The translations under genes were made by a program, and so were the position numbers. From Daedaleopsis sinensis (Eukaryota; Basidiomycota; Agaricomycetes; Polyporales; Polyporaceae): a stretch of 64,000 nucleotides of DNA. Every line of letters begins with the position of its first letter. Position 1 is the first letter of the stretch. Below are positions 34,864 through 45,127 of this stretch, piece by piece. The stretch lies in NCBI GenBank assembly GCA_033807695.1, contig CM066310.1:62001-126000 (forward strand), read 5' to 3'. The notes below the pieces were generated by a model. That model ran no database searches and was not told where the DNA came from. It saw only the letters and a list, made by a program, of their open reading frames with translations.

Positions 34864-37800
34864 CTAATCCACGCTCTTCTCCTTGCCCTTCTCCACGGCT
34901 GACGGCGACTTCGCCTTCGTCGGCGACTTGGGCCGGATCGCGCGCGTGCGCCGGCGGAGGTCTATGCGGCGCACTAGCCAAGTAAAGACAGTGATTGTCC
35001 CGCAGGACATGAGAATCCACGCGACGATAACGGCCGCGTTGAGGCCGAGGTGAGAGTTCGTGTCGAACATTATAGTTCGGAGTGCCTGCGAGCTGCGGGA
35101 CTCCGGTCAGCGGTTGCGGCGTCCATACGGTCTATCGACTTACAGGTTCCTGGATGCAGATGTATCAGTGCTGCTCGCAGCGGGTGGAAGATGAGGCTTA
35201 CCAGATCGGGAAGCCGTTACCGTAGCTGTAGAACGAGTTTTGTAGCTCGTTGGGAAGAACCACCGGTGAGACGTTGTACAGGATCTATCGCGCACGGTCA
35301 GAGACATAACCCAGGGACAGCAGAGTACGCACTAGTGTGAAGAGGAAGAATGGCGCGAACCGCGGCGTTGTGATCGTGATCATGGCTTCGATCGACAGGC
35401 CCAGCGCGGCCATGCCCAGGTAAATGTAGAAAAACGAGATGATAAACCCAGCACTGTCGCCGAACCTGTGCCCAGTACGCGTGAGCGACTAGACGGGATG
35501 AAGAGGACACTACTGACTTGGTACCTAGCGGGAGCTTGAACGCGACGTTGATGAGCGCATAGCTCATGCTCAGGGGGAAGTACGCCAGCAGGGGGACAGA
35601 TATCCGGAGCCCAATGTAGGGCAAGAAAGGCATGTGCGGGGCGACGAGGGCGCGCGCGGTCGAGTTCGCCATAGTCTGAGGAGGCTGTCAGAATTATTCT
35701 AAGCGCGGGTGAAGACGACGTACTATCATAAATCTGCAGAGCGCACTGTGTCAACGAGTATGCACGAGCGAAAAGCGAGACGGGCTCACGCAAAGATGCA
35801 TAAGAATATGTTGCCGACCAGGGTGACTGCCTGCGCGGCCGGGGCGTTGTACGGCCGGAGGTTGACCATCGTCCAGCTGATGGCCGGGGTGATCGTCTGG
35901 GGCGCGATGGCAATCAGCTGCAGCGCGGTCGCGTTAGGCTCGCCGTTGGAGTTGATCTGTGCGAAATAGCGCTGTGCTGTTTGTGTGGAGAACGCGGATG
36001 TCGTCGACTGTAGCATCTGGGTGGTGAGCGGGACGAGGTAGTTCCCGGTAGCGATCTCTTGACGAGCCTGGACGGCTCGTCAGCAGACGCAGAACGAGGA
36101 AAGGGCGGATGTCGTACTTGCGCGTAAAAGACCTTGATCGCGGAACGTGGGTCATAGGTGGTGTCGCCATTAGCACGGGCGCGCGATAGTCGAGTGGTGG
36201 CATTCGGCTGGACTGATGGGAGGATTTAGCTCCATGTATGCGGGGAAAGACGTGTGGATCAGCGGCAAGGGGAAGGAGGGGGCACAGACCGACGCGAGGG
36301 AGGGAGAGTAAGGCAGGAATGAGAAGAGGGGACTCGTTCAGATGCCACCTTATATACTGAGAAAGCGGCGTGACACGTCAGGGTGACAACACGCTCAGAA
36401 CTCTAAGAGGATCTGGAAGCGTCGTCGACGGGCAGGGATTGAGGTGTGTCGAAATCGATGCCGTCATCGTCTACCAGAAACCTACCTGGTCGCCGCATGT
36501 CTCGTTCTCCAGTCTTTGGCTGCCCACCCATCGCGTGGTTACATAGACCGAGAGGCTCACCCTCTCACGGCCAAACGAGATGGATACACCGACTGTGTAC
36601 GAGACTAACATACCTAGTCTCGTACCCAGCCGCATGTCTCGGACAGGCCGTACTCGAGCCAGTCGCCGATCGAGGACGAGAGTAGAGGACAGCACGACGA
36701 CCGCCTCAGTCGCCGCGCCAATTCCGCGGGATCAGACGGACAGCGAGCGGAGCAAGCCGTGCAGCTGCAGGTGAGGTGTCGCCTCAGGATAACCGTCCGG
36801 TGCGGACCTCTCGTACGGAATGGCAGAGACAATGGCATACGTGCGGAGAGGCGGATTTCGTGCGCCCTAAAGGGATTGGGCAATGCACGTCGTGCAAGTT
36901 TCTCGTTCCCCTTGCCACTTTGCAACACACCTATCCGGCTGGGTACGACACTGACATCCCTGGTCTCGGACCCAGCCGCGTGTCCGTGCAGACGCACCAG
37001 GTTCCTCAGTTGACACCCCGGTTCCACAGGATTAGACGAACAATAGGCAGACATCGAGAGGAAAGAAGCCGTGGCAGATGATGCCGCTCCTGTGCGAACC
37101 TCTCGTACAAAGTGGCAGAGACAAGCGCTTCAAGGTGGCATTGCATGCGTGTGGAGACGGAGTTCATGCGCCCGAACGAACGGCGGGCAGTAACAAAAGA
37201 GGAAGATAGATCCATCGTCAGACTGAAGGGTTGAGAAATGCACGTCGTGCATGTTTCTGGTCCCCCTTGCCTCTTTGGACACCTATCCGGCTGGGTACGA
37301 GACTAACATACCTGATCTCGTACCCAGCCGCAGACACAAGGTCTCAGTCGCCGACCAAGGACGAGAGCACTGAAGGCAAGCGTGACCACCGCCTCAGTCG
37401 ACGCCCCAGTTCCGCAAATTAGACGGACGATAGGCAGACAATGAGAGGAAAGAAGCCGTGGCAGATGATGCCGCTCCTGTGCGAACCTCTCGTACGGAGT
37501 GGTAGAGACAAGCGCTTCAAGGTGGCATTGCATACGTGCGGAGATGCGGAGTTCATGCACCCGAACGGACGGCGCGAAGCAACAGAAGACACTCACCAAC
37601 GACTGCGACCCATACACGTTCTTCCAGAACCATGCTCTGGACATGGTCGTCGTCGCCAACCTCCCGGGGCGTCTTGATCTTCCAGTCGAGCTGCGGCCCC
37701 GGCGCGGAGTAGTTGAGGACGGCCTGCGCGAGGCTGGTGCCGACGCGGCCGCCGTCGCGGTCGATGAACCACGCCTCGAGGTTGCCAGTCAGGCTGGCCG

Positions 37801-38267
37801 AGCTGGAGAGGGCGCCCCAGTAGCTGTTCGGAACGGGCGTCAGCGGGGGAGGCTGGGTGTATGCGTGCCGGCTTACACGGGAAGACAGATCCACATCAAG
37901 AGCATGATCAACGCGGTCGCGCGCCCGATGATCGTCAAGTACTCGCGGCGTTGGGGGGCGAGCTCGGGCGACCAGACTGGGACATGGCCGTCGGCGTCGG
38001 CGGGGGCATGCGGGAGGAGAGAGAGGACTCACAGCCGCGGCTGGGGAAGGGCTCGCCATCGAGGTCGCCGGCAAGGGAGGAAGGCTTGGAAGATGCTTTA
38101 TTTTGGACGAGTCTGGGGACGGAGAGGATGCCGCTGGAGGGACTCAACGTCTGTGCCGCGTCTGCGTCTTCGGCATGCCGAGCTGCCGAGGACGCGTGGG
38201 GGAGGCTCTGCGCAGCGCGCACCTCTTCCGCCGCGTCTTCTCGGCCGATTTGGGCGGGCGTGGCCAT
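34864..38267 (-). CDS. DUF3533/SNG1-like membrane protein with a giant repeat-filled intron
   Basis: Exon 1 (38267-38033) starts MATPAQIGREDAAEEVRAAQ. Exon 2 (37976-37877) gives WSPELAPQRREYLTIIGRAT and the first membrane span, ALIMLLMWICLPV. Exon 3 (37823-37597) gives YWGALSSSASLTGNLEAWFI..DRDGG to EERVWVAVV. Exon 4 (36212-36118) resumes QPNATTRLSRARANGD. Phases fit across all junctions. Later exons supply LQLIAIAPQTITPAISWTMV, MPFLPYIGLRISVPLLAYFP, FGDSAGFIISFFYIYLGMAA, YNVSPVVLPNELQNSFYSYG and HLGLNAAVIVAWILMSCGT, then a basic Lys-rich tail. Order and motifs match the DUF3533 family (yeast Sng1, nitrosoguanidine resistance; plasma-membrane lipid or drug-resistance roles). The third intron, 36213-37596, is 1,384 bp against about 55 for the others. 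Confidence 0.85.
36213..37596 (-). repeat. Giant intron with ~350-bp tandem repeats
   Basis: Three diverged units lie inside the intron of the DUF3533 gene. The core GTACGAGACTAACATACCT starts at 36597, recurs diverged at 36943 and again at 37295 (spacings 346 and 352). A second marker, GAGAGGAAAGAAGCCGTGG, occurs at about 37056 and 37443. The cores form inverted repeats with their flanks: GTACGAGACT..AGTCTCGTAC at 36597-36625 is a perfect 10-bp hairpin, and a weaker one is at 37295-37323. Near the 3' end of the intron the minus strand has TATATAAGGTGG (about 36345-36356) followed by a pyrimidine-rich stretch, a promoter-like arrangement. Confidence 0.85.
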
Positions 38268-38443
38268 CTTCCTGGCACGGGCGGGGAGGGCGGGCAGTCG
38301 TCGTCGTCGCCGTCGGGGACAACGACCGACAGCGTGCGCAACACTCGGCTCGTTCACCCGGGCCTCGCTAAAACAGCGCTCCCCTCTCACTCTTTCTAAG
38401 CAATCCTTAGCAATATCATTGCTAGCAATAATACTACTTCAAG

Positions 38444-38515
38444 TCCGATATGGTGTAGTGGCTAACATTATCGCCTCTCACGCGATAGCCCGGGGTTCGA
38501 TTCCCCGTGTCGGAA
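38444..38515 (+). tRNA. tRNA-Glu (CTC)
   Basis: A complete cloverleaf of 72 bases: acceptor TCCGATA pairs with TGTCGGA (one G-T), A box TGGTGTAGTGG, anticodon stem ATCGC/GCGAT around loop CTCTCAC with anticodon CTC, T arm CGGGG TTCGATT CCCCG, B box GGTTCGATTCC. A T5 run (38522-38526) follows as Pol III terminator. No intron. It lies just upstream of, and divergent from, the DUF3533 gene. Confidence 0.95.
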
Positions 38516-38779
38516 CAACATGTTTTTGCTGCATAGCGGTCGACGCCGAGCCGGTAACACCCGATGTGCGCTTCATCAGTTCTACTTCCAAGTTCCAACC
38601 ACCACGGTCGCCTATTTCAAAAGATCCAGGAGACCTAACGGTAAGCTCAACGTCGGTACTATGCCTCCACAAATTTCAAGCTCATATGTACTTATCATCC
38701 GATGAATACTCACAGTGACCCACGGACGAAGCTGCCACTCAGCGGACCTCCATCAAGTCCATCTCTTCCCGACGTCTAC

Positions 38780-40101
38780 GATTTCAACTGACGAACTGTG
38801 CCTTGCATCGGCGTGCAGCTCGATAACTTGACTCCCAAGGGGCACGATGCAATTCAATTGCAACGCAGACTCACCGGATCTCCTCTGCGACCACACCCTG
38901 CCCGTCCGCGCGTGAACCTCAAGAAATCGTCCGCAACTCCGCTCTCCGAAACCGCGGTCTACTCCGCCATGCCGGACATCCGGCTACCGATCTCCCAACG
39001 GACATCATTGTCAGCACAGGGCAAGACCACGGGCGCGGGCGCGGGCCTCCCGCCGGCGAGAGTGCGGCGCACCGGTGACCTTGAAGGTGTACCGTGTCCA
39101 GCGTCGGACTGACGACCGTCGGACGCGCTTTCAGTACTCAGTACGGGGAGCAACACAACGCAAGGGGTCGTCTCAGATGTCCGCGCCCGGCAGGGCTAAT
39201 GACGACTCGGGGCGGGCCCAGGTACGTGTACTGCTCGGCCCCTCTTACTCGTCGCTCAGCACGCCAGCCCGAACACGTCACTGACCGACAGCCTGCAGCC
39301 ACGATCCACGGCCTCTCCCGCGCACAGACCCCTGTTCCACGTATGCCGCGGGGGACGTGCGCCCGTACAGCTGCCAGCTGGTAGCCCCCGGAAGACTCGA
39401 TCGGGTGGCTCGCCGCGGCGGAGCCGATCACGCCCTGTGCTTACCGACGGCCGTCTGTCGACGAGGATGGTCAGCGCGTCTGCTCGTGCGCTGTATGCAC
39501 GGGCATCACTCGTGGGTCAAGTACTCGCGAGGGCGCGTACGTCCGTGACGGGCTCGTCTCTGACCGCCGCGGGGCCTTCCGCGCGGGCCAATCCGCACAC
39601 GGCCAACGTCGCGGACCATGCACGGTATGGTAACAGAGCGTCGGATACGGCACCGTGTACGTACCGGGTCGAGGAACGGACAGGCAAGGTAAAAACCCAT
39701 CCCGCTGGCCTCCCCCAGTCACTCTACCAACGATCGCGGTGTTCCGAGCCCAGGTCAGCGAGCACTCGAGCTGCGCAGCTACCGCCTCGGCACGGGAGAA
39801 GGCGGTATACCCACCTAGGCCACGTCCGCACGACCTTCCGAGTCTCGCCGGCTGTCCGCGCGGAGTCCTCGAAGCTCACACCGCACCACCTGTCGTCGGG
39901 CACCATCGGGGGGTGCAGCGGTCGGGGAACGTCGGCGCGCTGCTGTGCGGCGGCTCCCGAGCTGCGTCCGGGGCCCGGGCGGCGGCAGCGTCTCACATCC
40001 GGTTCGGAATGCACGCGGCACAGAGCACATCGTGGTGATGAGAGACGGAGACGGAGACGGGACTGGCCATCAAGCGGACGCACAACGCGAGGGATCGAGA
40101 A
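38780..40101 (-). pseudogene. Decayed fragment 1 of the biotin-dependent carboxylase gene
   Basis: Minus-strand relic matching about 51650-53000 of the intact carboxylase gene, i.e. the KipI-like domain and the segment before the biotinyl domain. Matching blocks include GTGCGCCCGTACAGCTG, GTACTCCGCCAT (here CTACTCCGCCAT), GACCTTGAAGG and ACCACCTGTCGTCGGGCACC. Frames are broken by stops and indels and no start, biotin carboxylase or biotinyl part is present. Its right edge abuts the 3' flank of kinase A. Confidence 0.85.
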
Positions 40102-40148
40102 TCATAATATTTAAATTTGTGAGCAGACAACGCGAGCCAATCGATTGA

Positions 40149-41631
40149 TTACATGCCTAGTTTCTTCCTAACATACAACTGTGGACGGGCGCAACTCTCC
40201 GGGTTGAAAGCAATATCTAGATCATGCACAGGAACCTCATCCAAGTGCTCAATCCCCCCGACAACGCTTTCTTCGTCCCCAAACATATCGTACTCCTCCA
40301 GGGTGTATGCCACGTCCGTGTGTGAATCTCCTCGATAGGGGTCCTCGAGGTGGGTGACTATCCTCCATCCGTTGGTCTCTGTCGCGTCTGAGGACTCCTC
40401 GTCCTTGTCCTCGGTATAATCGCAATCGATTGGGACCTTGACTTTGAGCGTTGATTTGTCGTCCGTGTCCAACAGGAAATCCTTTTCAAGTGTAGAACAG
40501 ATTTGCTTAAATTGGAGTATCCAACCTTCATAGTCGGGTTTGTCGTCATGGGCGAGACCCCGACAGTAGTCAAGAAAACGACCAAAGACAGAACACCATG
40601 GTGATGTTTTGACGCACGATCCCGTGTAATTCTTCTTTGCGGCAAAGATCTTCTTTAAACTCAACATATACTCCCAGGGCAAGCCCCCCTCGAGAATTTC
40701 GATGAGGCAATATGCAAGTGATTCTAGGTCGTCTCTCCTAGACAAGCCTAATATCGGATATCGTGAGACAATGTTTAACGCTAGATCACGGAAGATCGTC
40801 CACCTACCGCACTGCATCATATGAGCATTGAGACTTGCGGTGTCCGGGTTACCCCTGAGCCATGGTGTAGGCGTGTCTTTTTCTTCACGACGGAGAGGCT
40901 TGCAAATGGCGAAGTCGATCAGATAGACAAGAGGTGACGGTGGAACCCGACCGTCACAGTCACCGTGACTCGTCGAGTCAAAGAGGATGTTTGAGAGGCT
41001 GACATCACAATGAATGATCTCATGGGCGTGAACATGGTCAAGTGCATCGATCTAAATAGAGTTTGATATAAGTGATTGATGTCTATGCCTGATCTTTTGT
41101 AACCATACCATCTGACAAGCGATTGCACCAAGGTTCCGGACGGTGAGGGTTCGTTTTTCGTGATGGCCGTCAAAGCAATAAGTGTAGAGCGTGGTCCCGA
41201 GCATTTGAAGGCCAAGATATGCGAAGTATTGCGTAGCTGCGAAGAAATATATCTCTGGTATGTTTCTGTGGCCTATTTTTCGAGGGGGAAGAGATGGGTA
41301 GGAAGGGACAGTAAGGATAAGTAGTCGCCTGTCAGTCTTTGTGCCGGACGAACCTTGCAGCAGCTTCAGAGCACGAGCTTCATGGCGCAACATGGGATAC
41401 TCGATGACCTCGACTAGCTCTCCGCCTTCTTCTACAACAATGTTCCGCGTCCTCTTGACGGCAACGACTCTTTCCTCAGAACAACTTTTCATCGTTGCTT
41501 TATAGATCCTCGCTGTGCGAAAAGTCGTTCATGATAATAACCACTTGTGTATGAGGCTATAAATACTTACCGAAGTTCGCGACGCCGGCCATGTCCCGAT
41601 CAAGTTGGGCATTTTCGAGTGTGACTTGCAT
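40149..41631 (-). CDS. CK1-like protein kinase A with altered catalytic motifs
   Basis: Start at 41631 (MQVTLENAQLDRDMAGVANF), then exons FARIYKATMKSCSEERVVAV-K, ML-RHEARALKLLQGS, GHRNIPEIYFFAATQYFAYL, LTVRNLGAIACQM, IDALDHVHAHEIIHCDVSLS-N, VYLIDFAICKPL and GLSRRDDLESLAYCLIEILE, then a C-terminal lobe and acidic tail ending at 40149. The SRRDDLES motif places it with casein-kinase-1-like kinases. Oddities: no glycine-rich loop pattern, HRD is HCD, and DFG is DFA. The ATP lysine (VAVK), the catalytic Asp and the metal Asp are kept. It may be a weak kinase or pseudokinase. Its closest relative here is kinase B. Confidence 0.75.
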
Positions 41632-41879
41632 GGTAGTGGATGTGTCTTATGAGATATGAGAGATGAGCAGATTGAAGTCGCGACAAGACGGATGCGCCCT
41701 AACCAAGGTATATCGATTCCTATATGATATATATATAATGTGGGCGCGTTTTTGTCAGCGAAGCGTCTATTCGATCTGTTACCTAATAACCCTTGCTAAA
41801 GGCGTCCTGCACATTTTGCGGCTTTGCCCTATCCTCTTGCCCCATCATTAAGTACTCCGCCTCATTACCCTTCGCCTCG

Positions 41880-42197
41880 CTGCATAGATATATCTCTGGG
41901 ATGTTTCTGTCGCCTATTTGTTGCAAGGATAAGGATCAGACGTCACCTGCCAGTCTTTGTGCGAGACGAACCTTGAAGCAGCTTCAGAGCACAAGCTTCA
42001 TGGACCAACATGGAATGTTCGATGACCTTCACTAGTTCTTCGTCTTCTTTGACAACAAGGTTCCGCATCCTCTTGACGACAACGACTTTTGCTCTCAGTA
42101 CTCGGACTTGTTATCGTTGCTTCATAGATATACGCTGTGCGAAAAGTCGTGTATGATGACAACCGCTTGTATATGAGGCTATAGATACTTACCAAAG
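41880..42197 (-). pseudogene. 5' fragment of a CK1-like kinase gene
   Basis: Matches the second exon and flanking introns of kinase A (about 41230-41580): GTAAGTATCTATAGCCTCAT, YIYEAT, VVKRMRNLVVKEDEEL-like stretch, HEACALKLLQG, GTTCGTCTCGCAC. A frameshift separates YEATITSPSTES from the VAVK-like region, and neither first exon nor catalytic lobe is present. Confidence 0.8.
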
Positions 42198-42214
42198 GCC
42201 CCCTAAGTTCTCAG

Positions 42215-43265
42215 CTTGGGGATCATGGGAGGGGACATCCGAACTTGAATTTGCAACTCTCGACAGGGGCAGCGACTCGGACCTCTCGAGGAGCCTGAGG
42301 GTCCCAGGTACGTGCACGCCCACACCCCTCCTCCGAGTCGTACTCGTCGCTGACCGCCTTGAACGCGACCTTGTGACCAGCACACTATTCCGAACATTTC
42401 ACTGACCGATAGCCTGCAGCCACGGTTCACGGACTCTCCGGCGCAAGCTTGAAGGCCCCGGTCCCTCGTCTTCTGCGTCGGGAGCGTGCGCACGTACAGC
42501 TGTTAGCCTCCGGGAGACTCGATCAGACGGCTGCGGCGGAACCCAATCGCGCCTTGTGCTCACCGACGGCCGTCTATCGACGAGGATGCTCAGCATGTTT
42601 TCCTGTGCGCTTTGTTCCCTGTACACTGTGCATGGGTACCACTTAAGCGAAACACGTTCGTCCGTGACGGTTCGTCTTCTGGCCGCCGAGCCTGCAGCAC
42701 GGGCCCATTCCGTACACGGTCAACGTCGCGCACCGTACACAGTATGGTCCCGGTCCCAGAGCGTCGGGTGCAGCACGCTCGTGCTGCGACCGATGAGGAA
42801 CGGGTAGGCAAGGTCCAAGCTCCCTTCGCGGGCTACACTGAGTCACTTTACCGACGGTAGTCCAATCCCAGGTCAGCGAGCACTCGAGCTACTCAGCTAC
42901 CGCCTCAGCACAGAAGAAGACGACATCCCCACATATGTCGCCGCACGAGCTTCTCTAACACCTCGGCCTCGCTCACCGGCTGTCCCGCGCAAAGTACTTA
43001 CTCGGAGGTCGCACCGAACCACTCAGGTTGGTCGTCGGGCACCACCGGATTGGGAACGTGACGCAGCGGCCGGGGAACGTCAGCGCATCGCTGCTCGCCG
43101 AGAGCGCGGACGCGGACGCGGACGCGAGCGCGGCGGCTCTCGAGGTGTATCCCACATCCGAGTCACGCACCTGCTTCAGAAGGCACGGGGCACACAGCAC
43201 ACAGTGGTGATGGGAGACGGAGACGAGATTGACCGTCGTGCGGACACACGGCGTGAAGGATCAAC
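42215..43265 (-). pseudogene. Decayed fragment 2 of the biotin-dependent carboxylase gene
   Basis: Second minus-strand relic of the KipI-like region. It is parallel to fragment 1 (shared CACTGACCGA.AGCCTGCAGCCACG and GTGCGC.CGTACAGCTG phrases) and followed in the same way by the 3' flank of a kinase gene (kinase B). Clear similarity to the intact gene begins near 42330. Stops and indels throughout. Confidence 0.85.
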
Positions 43266-43312
43266 GATTATATTTGGAAGTGTGAACAGACGAAGCGAGC
43301 CAATAGATTCCA

Positions 43313-44713
43313 TTATTTCCCAACATACAACTGCGGAGGAGGGCAACGATTATAGTCGAAATAGATATCTCCTTCATGCACTGGAGCCTCTTCCAGACGC
43401 TCGATCTCTCTAACGACACTTGCTTCGTCCTCGAGCATATCGTACTCCTCAAGGGTGTATGCCTCCTCATCGTGCCAGCCTCCTTCATAGGGGTCGTTCG
43501 GGTGGGTGACCGTCCTCCATCCCTCGCCGGTTTTCACTTCCGAAAGCGTATTGGTCTCCTTGGTCATAGGCACTGGGCTCTTCGCCTTGAGCGTCGATGT
43601 GTCGTTCGTGTCGTATAAGAAGTCCTCTCGAAGTGTCGGACTGATCCGCTGGAAGCGACTAATCCAGCCTGCGTAGTCGGGCACGTCATCGTGGGCGAGA
43701 CTCCGACAGTAGTCAAGAAAATCCCCAAAGACAGAAGGCCATGGAGGCAACTTGATACGCGATCCCGTGTACTGCTTCTTTGCGGCATAGAGTGCCGGTA
43801 GGTTTCGCAAATTCTGCCAAGGTAGTTCCCCCTCGAGAAGGTTGATAAGGCAGTACGCAAGCGACTCTAGGTCGTCTCTTCTAGACAAGCCTTGTAGGAT
43901 ATAGATATATTTTATGAAACGATGGTGTACTTGAGAGAGAGAACGGTGCACATACCGCTATGCATATGAGAGTTAAGACTTGCAGTGAGTGGATTGCCTC
44001 TGAGCCACGGCGTAGGTGTGTCGATATGTTCGGACCGACTAGGCTTGCATATGCCGAAGTCAATAAGATAGATGTGTGATGAGAGCTCCTTGCCGGGAGT
44101 CTTAAAGAGCATATTTCCGATGTGGACATCGCAGTGAATGATTCCACGGGAGTGAACATGGGCAAGCGCATCAATCTGAAACAGAGCTTAAGCGTCTGAC
44201 GTCCATGTCTAACCTTCGAGCCTCATACCATCTGGCAAGCAATCGCCCCAAGGTTGCGGACGGTGAGGGCCCTAGCAGGGCGAGATAAGAAAAAGTGGCT
44301 GAAGAGATCCCGCCCGAGCAACGGAAGGCCAAGGTACTGAAAGTATTGCGTGGTTGCCCAGAAATATACTTCTGGGATGCTCCTGTGTCCTATTTAAAAG
44401 GAATGAGGATAGTAAGTCGTTGTTCTAACTTGTTGCGCGAGACGAACCTTGCAATAACTGCAGAGCACAAGCTTCATGACGCAACATGGGATACTGTATG
44501 ACATGCACCACTTCTTCTCCCTGTTGTACTACAATGTAGCGCATTCTCTTGACGGCAATCATGCTTCCCTCCAAAGAGCCACTTGTCACCGTTGCTTTGT
44601 AGATATGACCTGTAGGTAAAGTCGCTCGTCACAATATGACCCGGGTTACGAAGCTCCAGACGCATACCAAAACCCGCATCCTCGAATGAGTCAATTTCGA
44701 GTTTAACCTTCAT
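43313..44713 (-). CDS. CK1-like protein kinase B
   Basis: Start at 44713 (MKVKLEIDSFEDAGF). The first intron (GTATGC..ACAG) joins FG to HIYKATVTSGSLEGSMIAV-K. Then come a [15 protein letters not shown] exon, a pocket region, [55 protein letters not shown] and GLSRRDDLESLAYCLINLLE, with a C-terminal tail rich in Glu/Asp ending LYVGK at 43313. HRD is HCD, as in kinase A, but DFG is intact. It shares its 3' flank and the adjacent carboxylase relic with kinase A, so A and B arose by duplication of a kinase-plus-relic block. Confidence 0.75.
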
Positions 44714-44759
44714 AGCAGCAGATGTGTCTTAGCGTATGCGAGATGGCAAGAAGATGATC

Positions 44760-44905
44760 AGATGCGATATCGCGCTGAACTGGCGCTCAGCCGACCTCGT
44801 CGGGCGACCTATATCTCCGACTCGAAACTCCGCCAGCTGAGGTGAATCGTCTGCACGCCCGTCTACCGAGAGACAAGGAGACCACTGCCTCGCCGTCGAT
44901 TCACC
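44760..44905 (-). pseudogene. Short WDR48 shard
   Basis: About 145 bases resemble the reverse complement of the WDR48 region encoding [20 protein letters not shown] to ERQFSE (about 19900-20005). Shared blocks are GCTGAACTGGCGCTCAG, ATATCTCCG.CTCGAA and GTC.GCACGCCCGTCT. It is independently broken and separated by about 1.9 kb from the larger inverted relic. It lies just upstream of the kinase B start, in the divergent space between kinases B and C. Confidence 0.75.
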
Positions 44906-45127
44906 CCCGCAGGCTAGAGTCACGCGGATCCTGAAGCTTAGCGGCTTTTCAAAATGACTTTACGTGTGAACTCGATCTCACGCTAATTGAACGCTGAAAA
45001 GGTATATAAATACTTATACCCAGCTGCGGTTTCAGTGTCCTGACCATTACACACACCAGTGGTCGCTCCTACGCTAGTCGTGTATCAAGCAAAGATATTC
45101 TACGCCATTCTAGCCGGGCTAGTTCCA

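Noticed and set aside
36430..37590. CRISPR-like or centromeric array
   Set aside because: Only three diverged ~350-bp units, far too long and too few for CRISPR, and located inside a gene intron.
36233..37596. Two separate genes instead of one DUF3533 gene with a giant intron
   Set aside because: The exon on each side has complementary phase, the joined sequence VAVVVQPNATTRLS fits the family, and each half alone lacks essential parts; still testable by RNA.
37499..38371. 290-codon plus-strand frame
   Set aside because: Antisense to exons 1-3 of the DUF3533 gene, whose motifs and splice phases are convincing.
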